A stretch of 64,000 bases of DNA, from assembly GCF_003325375.1 (NCBI RefSeq), contig NZ_CP030862.1, positions 4,281,501 through 4,345,500 of the forward strand, read 5' to 3'. Positions 16,502-25,411 of this stretch are shown here, piece by piece. Under the pieces are notes generated by a model. That model saw nothing but the letters and a program-made list of their open reading frames with translations. It had not been told where the DNA came from and did not search any database. Positions within the stretch are counted from its first letter, which is position 1; each line of letters begins with the position of its first letter. The position numbers and the translations under genes were made by a program. Source of the DNA: Streptomyces globosus. GTDB lineage: Bacteria > Actinomycetota > Actinomycetes > Streptomycetales > Streptomycetaceae.

Positions 16502-17671
16502 ATGGGCCTTTTCGGTGCTGCCTGCGTCTCCCTCGCCGCCTGGTTGTGGCTCACCTTCGCGCAGGGGATGTTCTGGCGGACCGACGTCCGCCTGCCGCCG
16601 CGTTCCGCCCCGGCGCGCTGGCCCTCCGTGGCCGTCGTCGTCCCCGCGCGGGACGAGGCCGGGGTGCTGCCGCTCAGCCTGCCCTCGCTGCTCGCGCAGG
16701 ACTACCCGGGCGAAGCCCGGATCGTCCTCGTCGACGACGGCAGTACCGACGGCACCGCCGACCTGGCCCGCCGCCTCGCGCGCGGGCACCCCGGGCTGCC
16801 GCTCACCGTCGTCTCGCCCGGCGAGCCCGGCCCCGGCTGGACGGGCAAGCTGTGGGCCCTGCGCCACGGCATCGCCGTCGCCCGGGCGTCCACTCCTGCC
16901 GGGCCGGACTACCTCCTCCTCACCGACGCCGACATCGCCCACGGGCCCGACAGCCTCCGCGAGCTCGTCGCCGCCGCGACCAGCGCCGGCCTGGACCTGG
17001 TCTCGCAGATGGCCCGGCTCCGGACCGCCGGGCCGTGGGAGCGGCTCGTCGTCCCCGCGTTCGTGTACTTCTTCGCGCAGCTCTACCCCTTCCGCCGGAT
17101 CAACCGCCCGGGCGGGCGGACCGCCGCCGCGGCCGGGGGCTGCGTACTCCTGCGGACGGAGGCGGCTGTACGGGCGGGCGTGCCGGACGCGATCCGGCAC
17201 GCCGTCATCGACGACGTCTCCCTCGCCCGGGCCGTCCGGGATTCCGGCGGCCGGATCTGGCTGGGGCTCGCGGAGCGCGTGGCCAGCGTGCGCCCGTATC
17301 CGGGGCTGGCCGACCTGTGGCGGATGGTGTCGCGCAGCGCGTACGCCCAGCTCCGCCACCAACCGCTGCTGCTGGCCGGGACGGTGGCCGGGCTCGTGCT
17401 CGTCTACCTCGTCCCGCCGGCGGCGCTCCTGGCGGGCCTGGCCGGCGGCCGCCCGGCCACGGCGTGGGCCGGGGGCCTGGCCTGGCTTCTGATGGCGGGC
17501 ACGTACCTGCCGATGCTGCGGTACTACCGGCAGCCGGCCGTGCTGGCGCCGCTGCTGCCGTTCACCGCGCTGCTGTACCTGCTGATGACGGTCGATTCGG
17601 CGGTGCAGCACCACCGGGGGCGCGGCGCCGCGTGGAAGGGGCGGACCTACGCCCGCCCCAGCGACGCATGA
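16502..17671 (+). CDS. HpnB-type family 2 glycosyltransferase (hopene-associated)
   Basis: The protein has 389 residues. An N-terminal membrane helix is followed by a GT2 domain: VAVVVPARDEAGVLPLSL, LVDDGSTDGTADLARRLA, WTGKLWALRHGI, then LLTDADIAH (the DxD-like nucleotide-sugar site) and AVIDDVSLARAV. RPYPGLADLWRMVSRSAYAQL and three C-terminal hydrophobic segments complete it. This order, especially GPGWTGKLWAL and RTAAAAGGCVLLR, matches the hopene-associated glycosyltransferase HpnB family. No squalene-hopene cyclase or other hpn gene is in the window, so the role is open. ATG 16502 begins MGLFGAACVSL. Its stop overlaps a further short ATG frame that I do not accept as a gene. Confidence 0.85.
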   Translation: MGLFGAACVSLAAWLWLTFAQGMFWRTDVRLPPRSAPARWPSVAVVVPARDEAGVLPLSLPSLLAQDYPGEARIVLVDDGSTDGTADLARRLARGHPGLPLTVVSPGEPGPGWTGKLWALRHGIAVARASTPAGPDYLLLTDADIAHGPDSLRELVAAATSAGLDLVSQMARLRTAGPWERLVVPAFVYFFAQLYPFRRINRPGGRTAAAAGGCVLLRTEAAVRAGVPDAIRHAVIDDVSLARAVRDSGGRIWLGLAERVASVRPYPGLADLWRMVSRSAYAQLRHQPLLLAGTVAGLVLVYLVPPAALLAGLAGGRPATAWAGGLAWLLMAGTYLPMLRYYRQPAVLAPLLPFTALLYLLMTVDSAVQHHRGRGAAWKGRTYARPSDA

Positions 17672-17834
17672 AACGGAAATATCACCCCCCGGGCGATGTC
17701 ATCCGGGGCCACGGGGTGGTGACGCTGCGTCAGCGGCAAGTCGGTGCAACACCCAACCGGCGAGTACGAGTCGGAGCAAGCCGGGGCGGAAGTGGCGAAT
17801 CGTGCACGTGAAGGTCAAGTGAAAGCTGGGGCAC

Positions 17835-17870
17835 TGACCTGGGAATATGCAGGTCAGCGCGGGGTTCGTC
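17835..17870 (+). promoter_or_regulatory. Candidate ECF (SigR-like) promoter overlapping an inverted repeat
   Basis: GGGAAT at 17841-17846 and GTT at 17864-17866 are 17 bases apart, close to the SigR pattern GGAAT-N18-GTT. The -35 lies inside the inverted repeat TGACCT-N10-AGGTCA (17835-17856), a possible operator. The site is about 52 bases upstream of the start at 17918 and within a gap of clearly lower GC than its surroundings. This is a pattern match only. Confidence 0.35.
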
Positions 17871-17917
17871 ACGCCTCGCTATGGACCCCGTGAAGCCGTG
17901 GGCTTAACTTATGACCC

Positions 17918-18448
17918 ATGACCTCCCCCCGCTCCACTTATGGCGGCGGCTACTACTCCGCGCCCTCCTTCCCGGACACCCCCATCTACGACTCGCTCGT
18001 GGCGGAACGCGGGACTCCGCAGATCGCCCCGATCCGGGTTCCGGCCGCCTACGACACGCCGGGCGCCGGCTATGCGAGCGGTGGAAACCTCCCGGCCCTC
18101 TCCTCCTCGCTGCCGGCCCTGCCGGCCGCCCTCCCGCCCGCCGCACCGCAGCAGCAGACGGGCGGATACGGGTACCCGTACCAGGGGCAGGCGGCGCCCG
18201 CGCCCATGCCCCTGCAGAGCGCGCCCGCGCCGTACATCCCGCAGCAGCAGCCCGCCGCAGCCCGCCCCGGGTACATGCAGCAGGCCCAGCCGCAGCCGCC
18301 GCGGCCGGCCGCCGCGGGCACCGGGTACGAGGCGATGCGCCCGGCCGCGCCGCGCCCCGTGCAGGTTCCGGTTCCGACTCCGGCACCCGCCGCGGGCGCC
18401 CCGTACCAGGACCCGTACGGCCGCCCCTACCAGGGGCGCGGCTACTGA
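17918..18448 (+). CDS. Conserved Pro/Gln/Tyr-rich Streptomyces protein of unknown function
   Basis: This 176-residue protein has no signal peptide or membrane segment. The first 45 residues are well ordered in composition (TYGGGYYSAPSFPDTPIYD then GTPQIAPIRVPAAYDTPG). The rest is low-complexity, with PQQQ, PYQGQ and GRPYQGRGY tracts, and is probably disordered. The start motif is familiar to me from Streptomyces genomes as a lineage-specific conserved protein; I do not assign a function. The ATG at 17918 is preferred to the one at 17911, which is in another frame. The long 246-base upstream gap with a possible ECF promoter suggests its own regulation. Confidence 0.75.
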   Translation: MTSPRSTYGGGYYSAPSFPDTPIYDSLVAERGTPQIAPIRVPAAYDTPGAGYASGGNLPALSSSLPALPAALPPAAPQQQTGGYGYPYQGQAAPAPMPLQSAPAPYIPQQQPAAARPGYMQQAQPQPPRPAAAGTGYEAMRPAAPRPVQVPVPTPAPAAGAPYQDPYGRPYQGRGY

Positions 18449-18464
18449 CCGCCCGAGCGGGCGG
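18449..18464 (+). terminator. Short GC-rich hairpin after the Pro-rich protein gene
   Basis: CCGCCCG and CGGGCGG nearly abut, giving a 6-base stem with a 4-base loop. It starts one base after the TGA stop at 18446-18448. Confidence 0.45.
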
Positions 18465-18543
18465 AACGCTCCCGGCCCGGGCGTCCTGACAGTCCCGCCG
18501 GCGCCCGCTGGGGCGCAGGCGGGTCGCCTGGCAGGATGCACCC

Positions 18544-19368
18544 ATGGCGAACCCGTACGTGCACTCGCTCCACGTCCATCCCGTGAAGTCGGTGGCGGGG
18601 ACCGCTCCCGCCGAGGCGGCCGTGGAGCCCTGGGGGCTGTCCGGCGACCGGCGCTGGGCGCTGGTCGACACGTCGGGCACGGTCATCACGCAACGCGGGC
18701 AGCCTCGCCTGGCGCTGGCGGCCGCGCGCCCGCTGGCCGGGGGCGCGGTCGCACTGTCGGCGCCGGGCATGGCGGAGCTGGTCGTGGAGGTACCCGAGCC
18801 CGGGCCGCTGGAGCCGGTGGTGCTCTTCGGCAAGAAGGTCGAGACGGTGGTGGCCGCGGGCGCCGCCGCGGACTGGTTCAGCGCCTGGCTGGGCGTCCCG
18901 GTGCGGCTCGTGCACCTGGACGACCCGGCCGTGCGCCGGCCCGTGGACCCCGAGTACGCCCTGCCCGGGGAGACCGTCAGCCTCGCCGACGGCTACCCCG
19001 TGCTGCTCGCCTCGCTGGCGTCGCTGGACGCGCTCAACTCGCTGATCGCGCAGGGCGGGCACCCCGAGGAGGGGCCGCTGCCGATGAACCGGTTCCGGCC
19101 CAACCTCGTCGTCGCGGGCGCGGGGCCGTGGGCCGAGGACGGCTGGCAGCGGATCGCGGTCGGCGAGGCGGTCTTCCGCGTGGCCCGCGAGTGCGGCAGA
19201 TGCATCGTCACGACGACCGACCAGGCGACGGCGGAGCGCGGCAGGGAGCCGCTCAGGACGCTCGGCACGTACCGCAGGATCGGGAAGTCCCTCGCGTTCG
19301 GGCGGCAGCTGGTGCCGGTCCGGACGGGCATCGTGCGGGTGGGGGACGAGGTGCGCGTCCTGGGCTGA
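18544..19368 (+). CDS. MOSC domain-containing molybdenum-cofactor-type oxidoreductase
   Basis: The protein has 274 residues. The N-terminal beta-barrel (about 4-120) starts with VHSLHVHPVKSVAG, followed by WGLSGDRRWALVD. The MOSC domain (about 140-270) contains MNRFRPNLVV and the conserved cysteine in RECGRCIVTTTDQ. The arrangement matches the YcbX/MARC family, which reduces N-hydroxylated bases or detoxifies sulfur and nitrogen compounds using a Cys-ligated molybdenum cofactor. YcbX-type partners (ferredoxin-like) are not adjacent. ATG 18544 lies 7 bases after a CAGGAT element, so the transcript may be leaderless. Confidence 0.88.
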   Translation: MANPYVHSLHVHPVKSVAGTAPAEAAVEPWGLSGDRRWALVDTSGTVITQRGQPRLALAAARPLAGGAVALSAPGMAELVVEVPEPGPLEPVVLFGKKVETVVAAGAAADWFSAWLGVPVRLVHLDDPAVRRPVDPEYALPGETVSLADGYPVLLASLASLDALNSLIAQGGHPEEGPLPMNRFRPNLVVAGAGPWAEDGWQRIAVGEAVFRVARECGRCIVTTTDQATAERGREPLRTLGTYRRIGKSLAFGRQLVPVRTGIVRVGDEVRVLG

Positions 19369-19639
19369 GGCCGGCGCCGCCGCCCCGTCGGCCTGCGCTG
19401 CCACGTCCGCGGCCGCACGGCGGCGGATCGCCGTCGGAATGACACCTTCGAGGGGCTCTGCCGCCGGTTCGGAACCGACCGCGGCCGGCCGCCCGTTGGA
19501 TCAGTCGGAACGTGTCGCACGACCGCGGGGGACCGTGCAGCGGCTCGCGCGGCACACCTCCCAGCGCCCGGAATGCGCGTCTCCGGGGCGTGCGGGAGGC
19601 TTGGACGGCCGACAGGCGGAGGCAAGGGGGTGCCGGACC

Positions 19640-20251
19640 GTGTGGACAGCGGCAGGGGTGTGGCGTTGGCGGCGCAATCCGCTGCGCCGGCCCACTGATC
19701 TCGTCGAGGCATGGGTGGCATTCGCCGCGGTGGTGTGCGTCCTGCTGGTCGCACCGGCCGTGGGCTGCGCCACCGGCCTCCGGGTGGACGACCGGCTGCA
19801 ACAGGCAGCGCGGGAGCAGCAGAAGGAGAGATTCCTCGTGCCGGCGGTGGTGGTGCGGCCCGCCGAGGAGGGCCCCGGGCGCGCGGGCGCCGGCGCGAAC
19901 CCGCAGCACCACAGCCCCCGGCGCACCCAGGTGGTGGCGGAGTGGACCGCGCCGGACGGCAGCAGCCACCGGGGCACCGTCCCCGCGGCCGAGGAACCGC
20001 CGCAGGCCGGCGACCGGTTCCGGATATGGACGGACGCCGGGGGCAGGCTGGTGGGGCGGCCGCTCGACGCGGCGTCCGCGGCGGCGCACGCAGCGGTCGT
20101 CGGCCTCGCGGCCGCCGCCGGGGTGGCCCTGCTGGCCGACACGGGCCGCCGGCTCGTCGTCCGCCGACTGGTACACCGGCGCCACGCGCTGCTGGACCGT
20201 GCCTGGGCGGAGACCGGGCCGGACTGGGGCCGGGCGGGTGCGGGAAGTTGA
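19640..20251 (+). CDS. Rv1733c-like two-helix membrane protein
   Basis: This 203-residue protein carries VWRWRRNPLRRPTDLVEAW at its start, the hallmark of the actinobacterial Rv1733c family. It has two membrane helices (about 24-45 and 155-175) flanking an extracytoplasmic domain with EWTAPDGSSHRGTVP and AGDRFRIWTDAGG. I choose GTG 19640 because GGAGGCAAGGGGG lies just upstream and the family sequence begins there; an in-frame ATG at 19439 would add 67 non-conserved Arg/Gly residues. The function is unknown; the Mycobacterium homologue is a dormancy-regulon antigen. Confidence 0.78.
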   Translation: MWTAAGVWRWRRNPLRRPTDLVEAWVAFAAVVCVLLVAPAVGCATGLRVDDRLQQAAREQQKERFLVPAVVVRPAEEGPGRAGAGANPQHHSPRRTQVVAEWTAPDGSSHRGTVPAAEEPPQAGDRFRIWTDAGGRLVGRPLDAASAAAHAAVVGLAAAAGVALLADTGRRLVVRRLVHRRHALLDRAWAETGPDWGRAGAGS

Positions 20252-20394
20252 CCTGGCCTCCCGGCGGCTCCCCGCGCGCTACGGTGGGGCCGGACCCCGG
20301 TTGCCGTCGGCCGCTCCCACCGCCGAGGGCGGTCGCGGAGGCGGTTCCGGTCGGTTCGACAGCGCGAGAACGAGGGCGGGGGCACGACAGCACC

Positions 20395-22845
20395 ATGGCA
20401 CAGGGCACGGTCCAGCTGACGCACGGCGGTTCCTCGCGGTGGCGGCGCCGCTCCGGCGAGTACCCGACGCTGTCCGCGGCGCTCGCCGCCGCGGGCGACG
20501 GGGACGTGCTGACGGTCGCGCCCGGCACCTACCGGGAGAACCTGGTGCTGCACCACGCCGTGACGCTCCGCGGGGTCGAGGGCGCCGCCGGGTCGGTGCG
20601 CATCGCCCCGCCGGACGGGATCGCGCTGACCGTGCGGGCGTCGGCCGTGGTCCGTGACCTGACCGTGGAGGGGCAGGACAGGGCCGCGCCCGCGCTCCTG
20701 GTGGAGGAGGGCACGCCGGAGCTGACCGACCTGCGGGTGGCCACGGAGTCGGCGGCCGGCATCGAGGTCCGCGGCAGGGGCCGGCCGGTGGTGCGGCGGT
20801 GCACCGTGGAGAACCCGTCCGGGGTCGGGGTCGCCGTACTGGACGGCGGCGGAGGGGTGTTCGAGGAGTGCGAGGTCGCCGCCTCCGGACAGGCCGGAGT
20901 CTCCGTCCGCTCCGGCGGGCACCCGCGCCTGGAGCGGTGCCGGGTCCACCACACGGGAGGCGCCGGCATCGCGGTCACCGGGGAGGGCTCGGGACTGGAG
21001 GCGCTGGGCTGCGAGGTGTACGAGACCAACGGGACGGGCGTGCAGGTCGCCGCACGGGCGGCGGCCCGGCTCACCGACTGCACGGTCCACCGCACCTCGG
21101 CCGACGGGGTCACCCTCGACACGGACGCCGTGCTCACCCTCTCCGGGTGCGACATCCACGACGTCCCGGAGAACGCGGTGGACCTGCGCTCCCGGTCGGT
21201 GCTCACCCTCACCCGCACGAGTGTGCGCCGCTTCGGCCGCAACGGCCTGTCCGTGTGGGACCCCGGCACCCGCGCCGAGGCGGACTCCTGCGAGATCCAC
21301 GACAGCACGGGCGACTACCCGGCCGTGTGGATCAGCGACGGGGCGGGCGCCTCGCTGACGGACTGCCGGGTGCACGACGTGCCGGACGCGGTGTTCGTCC
21401 TGGACCGCGGCTCACGCGCGGACGTCGTCGACAGCGACCTGTCGCAGGTCCGCAACACCGCCGTCTCCGTCAGCGACGGGGCCACCGCGCGGGTCCGGGA
21501 CTGCCGTATCCGCGAGGCCGCAACAGGCGCCTGGTTCCGCGACCACGGCAGCGGAGGCACCCTCGCCGACTGCACGATCGACGCCGTGCAGACCGGGGTC
21601 ATCGTCACCAAGGGCGCCGATCCCGCGGTCGAGCGGTGCACTGTGTCCTCCCCCGCCGAGTCCGGGTTCTACGTCTCCGCCGGCGGGCGGGGCAGCTTCC
21701 GGTCCTGCCGGGTGACCGGCAGCGCCGGCTTCGGGTTCCACGTCCTCGACGGCTGCCGCGCCCACCTGGCGGGCTGCCACACCGAGCGGTGCGCCCGCGG
21801 GGGCTACGAGTTCGCCGAGGACGGGCCCGTCGCCGAGGACTGCACCGCCGACGGAACCCCCTCCCGGCACGCCGGGCACCCCGGGGCAGGCGGCGCAGCC
21901 GGGGAGCGGGCCCCGGCCCGCGCGGTCCCCGCCCCGGCCGGCGCGGCGAGCCCCCCGCTGCCCGGAGCCCGGCCCGCGCCCGCCCCGGTGCCGGAGCCGG
22001 GGGGCGCGGAGGCGGTCGCGCCGCAGGGCGGGTCCGCCGCCGTGCTGGAGCGGCTCGAAGGGCTGGTCGGCCTGGACAGCGTCAAGCGGGAGGTGCGCGC
22101 GCTCACCGACATGATCGAGGTCGGGCGGCGCCGGCAGCAGGCCGGGCTGAAGGCCGCCTCGGCCCGGCGGCACCTCGTCTTCACCGGCTCGCCCGGTACC
22201 GGGAAGACCACGGTGGCCCGCCTGTACGGGGAGATCCTCGCCTCCCTCGGCGTCCTGGAGCGCGGGCACCTCGTCGAGGTCTCGCGCGTGGACCTCGTCG
22301 GCGAGCACATCGGGTCCACCGCGATCCGCACCCAGGAGGCGTTCGAGCGGGCGCGCGGCGGCGTCCTGTTCATCGACGAGGCGTACGCGCTGGCACCGGA
22401 GGACTCCGGCCGGGACTTCGGGCGGGAGGCGATCGACACGCTCGTGAAGCTGATGGAGGACCACCGCGACGCGGTCGTGGTGATCGTCGCCGGGTACACG
22501 GCCGAGATGGAGCGGTTCCTGACCGTCAACCCGGGCGTCGCCTCCCGGTTCTCCCGGACCATCAGCTTCGCCGACTACGGGCCGGAGGATCTGCTGCGGA
22601 TCGTGGAGCAGCAGGCCGACGAGCACGAGTACCGGCTCGGGGAGGGCACCGCCGAGGCACTGCTGGCGTACTTCGCGGAGCTGCCGAAGGGGCCGGCGTT
22701 CGGCAACGGGCGCACGGCCCGGCAGACGTTCGAGTCGATGGTCGAGCGGCACGCCGGCCGGGTGGCGCAGCTCGCCGACCCGGGGACGGACGAGCTCACC
22801 CTGCTGTTCCCGGAGGATCTCCCGGCTCTGCCCGCTCCCTGCTGA
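20395..22845 (+). CDS. Right-handed beta-helix protein fused to CbxX/EccA-type AAA+ ATPase
   Basis: This is an 816-residue two-part protein. Residues about 20-490 form a right-handed parallel beta-helix: roughly 20 coils of 22-24 residues in which a C.V or C.I position recurs (LTDCRVHDVP, VRDCRIREAA, LADCTIDAV). A Pro/Ala linker (about 495-545) follows. The C-terminal AAA+ domain has Walker A GSPGTGKTT at 598-606, Walker B VLFIDEAYAL, sensor VVVIVAGYT and the arginine-finger segment NPGVASRFS, the signature of the CbxX/CfxQ, SpoVK and EccA group. ATG 20395 begins MAQGTVQLTHGG. The 3' end overlaps the convergent gene by 50 bases. It may act as a remodelling ATPase with a scaffold or glycan-binding arm. 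Confidence 0.88.
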   Translation: MAQGTVQLTHGGSSRWRRRSGEYPTLSAALAAAGDGDVLTVAPGTYRENLVLHHAVTLRGVEGAAGSVRIAPPDGIALTVRASAVVRDLTVEGQDRAAPALLVEEGTPELTDLRVATESAAGIEVRGRGRPVVRRCTVENPSGVGVAVLDGGGGVFEECEVAASGQAGVSVRSGGHPRLERCRVHHTGGAGIAVTGEGSGLEALGCEVYETNGTGVQVAARAAARLTDCTVHRTSADGVTLDTDAVLTLSGCDIHDVPENAVDLRSRSVLTLTRTSVRRFGRNGLSVWDPGTRAEADSCEIHDSTGDYPAVWISDGAGASLTDCRVHDVPDAVFVLDRGSRADVVDSDLSQVRNTAVSVSDGATARVRDCRIREAATGAWFRDHGSGGTLADCTIDAVQTGVIVTKGADPAVERCTVSSPAESGFYVSAGGRGSFRSCRVTGSAGFGFHVLDGCRAHLAGCHTERCARGGYEFAEDGPVAEDCTADGTPSRHAGHPGAGGAAGERAPARAVPAPAGAASPPLPGARPAPAPVPEPGGAEAVAPQGGSAAVLERLEGLVGLDSVKREVRALTDMIEVGRRRQQAGLKAASARRHLVFTGSPGTGKTTVARLYGEILASLGVLERGHLVEVSRVDLVGEHIGSTAIRTQEAFERARGGVLFIDEAYALAPEDSGRDFGREAIDTLVKLMEDHRDAVVVIVAGYTAEMERFLTVNPGVASRFSRTISFADYGPEDLLRIVEQQADEHEYRLGEGTAEALLAYFAELPKGPAFGNGRTARQTFESMVERHAGRVAQLADPGTDELTLLFPEDLPALPAPC

Positions 22846-25225
22846 GCCGCGGGGCGGGCAGCCCCGTACCGGCGCCGGTCCCGGGGGCGGCGGGCGCGGC
22901 TCCGGGCCGGGCGCCGTCCGCGCCGCAGTGGTCGTCGGGGAGCGGCCGGGGGCCGGAGAGCCGGGCGAGCAGGGCGTCGCGTTCGGCGGCGAACGCCGGA
23001 TCGTCCTGGTACTCGAAGTGGCCGAGGACGGGCGCGGGCAGCGGCTGCTCCGCGGTCCGCCCGTACGCGACGGGGTCGGGCAGCGGCCCCCGGTCCACGG
23101 CCGGGCCCGCGCCGGGGACGACCGGGCCCCCGATGGGGTCGGTGGCGCGCCACAGATTGCGCCAGCAGTCGACGTCCCGGTGCAGGGACAGCAGCGGGCC
23201 GCTCCCGAAGTACGCGGGGAACCAGCGGCCGTACAGCCGGCGCAGCGGCGAGCCGTACGTGAGGAGGGCGACGCGGTGACGCACGTGCGGCGGGAGCTGC
23301 CAGACGGCGGCAGCCGCGAGGACGCTGCCCTGGGAGTGGCCGGAGATGACGAGGCGTCCGCCGGTGCGGCCGGTCCAGGCCGTCATCCGCCACGTCAGGT
23401 CGGGGACGGCCCGCTCGGCGTAGCAGGGCGGCGCGAAGGGGTGGGCGGCGCGCGGCCAGAACGTGCCGACGTCCCACAGCACGCCGACGGTGCGGCGGGC
23501 GGCCGGGTCGCGGTAGGCGCGCCGCCCCCAGGTGACGAAGAGCAGGAAGCCGAGGCCGACCAGCCACGACCCGGCGTCCTGGGCGGCGCGCGCGGCGGCC
23601 TCCAGCAGCGGATGCGCCCCGCGGGCGGCCTCGCCGGGCACCTCGCCGGTCAGCCAGGCCCCGGCGAGGGCTCCGGCACCGAGCAGCAGGGTGATCCCGG
23701 AGAGGGCGGCGGCGAAGCGGGGCGCGGAGTCGGTGAGGGCGGCGGCGGTGCGGGCGCCGGCGATGCGGCGGCTGCGGTCGCGGTCCGGGACGGACCCCGG
23801 GTACTCGGCGGCGACCCCGGCGGCGATCCGGCGGCGCGTGCGGGCCGCCCCGGCGGCGTGGAGCCCGGCCAGGCAGGCCAGGGCGAGGAGGACCGGCGGC
23901 AGGACGGCGGCCTGCCAGGACAGCAGGACGGGCGGCTCGGCCGGCGCCTCCTCTCCGAGCCAGTCGGCGAAGCGCCCGGCGACCCCGCCGGACATGACGC
24001 CGCCGAGGGCGCAGGCGAGCACGGCGACGGCCGGCCCGCCGAGCCCGCGCAGCGCGGTCGCCGGGTCGGGGGCCCGCCGGTACAGGCTCCGGGCGACGGC
24101 GGCGAGCGCGACGATGCAGCAGCCCTGGCCCAGCATCAGCAGGCCGAAGGCGAAGTCGCCGGGCAGGCGGCCCGAGGAGGTCCATCCGGGGCGCGACCAG
24201 CAGGCGTACACCAGGACGGCGCCGAGGAGGGCGAGCGCGGCGCCGGGCAGCAGGGTCGTCGCGGCCCGGTCGAGCCGGTGGTCGGCCCGGGCTTCGGTGC
24301 GGCCGCGCCGGCAGACGACCCAGGCGACCGCGGCGGCCCCGGCGACGAGCAGCGCCTCCAGGGCCCAGCCGACGGATTCCAGGACGGCGGCGCCCGCGGC
24401 GGCGTCGCGGCGGGCGACCGGGACGGCGACGGCGGCGGCGACGGTGAGCAGTCCGGCCGCGGTGTGGGCCGCGCGGAGCCGGGCGACGATGCGGCGGCCG
24501 TACCAGAACCCGGGCCGGCCGAGGGCGGGGCCGAGGGCGGGAGCGCCGGAGGCGCCGGTTCCGTTCTCGTGGCCGGCGGGCGGGGTCTGGGATTCGTAAG
24601 CGCTCCACGTGCGGTTCGACAGGAACCACAGGAGCCCGGTCAGGGCCGCCGGGACGAGGGCGGCGAGGGCGAGGCGCCGCCCTGGCTGGCCCCACCAGCG
24701 GCCGGGTTCGGCGAAGTGCAGCCACCAGCGGGAGCGGGTGCAGGGGTGCGAGCCGGCGCACTGCCAGGCGAGCAGGTCCAGCGCGACCTCGCAGGCGGCC
24801 GCGATCAGCAGCAGCGTCAGGCTGAGGGCGATGATGCGGACGAGCAGCCCGTACGTGCGGACCGCGCGCGGCTGCGGGGCGCCGTCGGGCACGGCGGGGC
24901 GGGCCCAGTGCGCGAGGTTGACCACCATGAAGGGCAGGAGCAGCAGCCACAGGGCGCGCGAGCCGTTGCCCGAGGTGAGGCGGGACCAGCAGTACGCCTC
25001 CACGACGGGCCGGCCGGCGTACCGCTCGGGGTGCGCCTCGGCCTCGGCGTCGGCGGTGCGGCGGAACACGGCGGCCGTGGCGTCGCCGGTGACGCGGACG
25101 GTGCGCGGGTCGTCGAGGAGCTTCTCCGGGGCGGCGCCGTGGACGCCGTGGACCCGGAGTTCGAGGGCCAACGGCCTCGGGGAGGACCGGCGTTCGGGAG
25201 CGAGGGGGTGGGGGATGTCCGGCAC
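22796..25225 (-). CDS. Large polytopic membrane protein with serine-hydrolase domain
   Basis: The protein has 809 residues. The N-terminus LELRVHGVHGAAPEKLLDDP is a typical start of bacterial alpha/beta-hydrolase-like large membrane proteins. About ten hydrophobic segments lie between residues 90 and 590. The C-terminal part (about 600-760) contains the nucleophile elbow ISGHSQGSVLA and then LLTYGSPLRRLYGRWFP, so a lipase/esterase fold is likely, on the cytoplasmic side if the helix count is even. GTG 25225 follows GCGGAGGCCG. The stop lies inside the last 50 bases of the convergent AAA gene, a tail-to-tail overlap that leaves no room for a terminator. The substrate is unknown. Confidence 0.78.
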   Translation of the reverse strand: MPDIPHPLAPERRSSPRPLALELRVHGVHGAAPEKLLDDPRTVRVTGDATAAVFRRTADAEAEAHPERYAGRPVVEAYCWSRLTSGNGSRALWLLLLPFMVVNLAHWARPAVPDGAPQPRAVRTYGLLVRIIALSLTLLLIAAACEVALDLLAWQCAGSHPCTRSRWWLHFAEPGRWWGQPGRRLALAALVPAALTGLLWFLSNRTWSAYESQTPPAGHENGTGASGAPALGPALGRPGFWYGRRIVARLRAAHTAAGLLTVAAAVAVPVARRDAAAGAAVLESVGWALEALLVAGAAAVAWVVCRRGRTEARADHRLDRAATTLLPGAALALLGAVLVYACWSRPGWTSSGRLPGDFAFGLLMLGQGCCIVALAAVARSLYRRAPDPATALRGLGGPAVAVLACALGGVMSGGVAGRFADWLGEEAPAEPPVLLSWQAAVLPPVLLALACLAGLHAAGAARTRRRIAAGVAAEYPGSVPDRDRSRRIAGARTAAALTDSAPRFAAALSGITLLLGAGALAGAWLTGEVPGEAARGAHPLLEAAARAAQDAGSWLVGLGFLLFVTWGRRAYRDPAARRTVGVLWDVGTFWPRAAHPFAPPCYAERAVPDLTWRMTAWTGRTGGRLVISGHSQGSVLAAAAVWQLPPHVRHRVALLTYGSPLRRLYGRWFPAYFGSGPLLSLHRDVDCWRNLWRATDPIGGPVVPGAGPAVDRGPLPDPVAYGRTAEQPLPAPVLGHFEYQDDPAFAAERDALLARLSGPRPLPDDHCGADGARPGAAPAAPGTGAGTGLPAPRLSRERAEPGDPPGTAG

Positions 25226-25382
25226 GGGCGGCCTCCGCTCGCGGGGCGGGAGTCAGCGCGGCCTCCAGCATCCCGCGCACCGGGCCCGCCGCCTAGCCCC
25301 TGTACGGGGGACACCGGCGGGCCCCGACACCCCTGTCCCACGACGCTGCTGAGTCCCCGTCAGGCGCGGCACACGGCCGGCT

Positions 25383-25406
25383 GCCCGCGTCCTGCCGCTC
25401 GCGGGC
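25383..25406 (-). terminator. Hairpin after cysteine desulfhydrase gene
   Basis: GCCCGCG and CGCGGGC form a perfect 7-base stem with a 10-base loop, starting 5 bases past the stop of the Cds1-like gene. Confidence 0.4.
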
Positions 25407-25411
25407 CGGGG

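Noticed and set aside
17668..17811. A 47-codon frame starting in ATGA overlap with the HpnB-like stop
   Set aside because: No ribosome site and no protein-like pattern beyond Arg/Gly; it lies in the low-GC promoter gap of the next gene.
19471..19497. GGAAC-N19-GTT as an ECF promoter
   Set aside because: The spacing and GGAAC/GTT bases are too loose to separate from chance in this GC-rich DNA, and the downstream start is uncertain.
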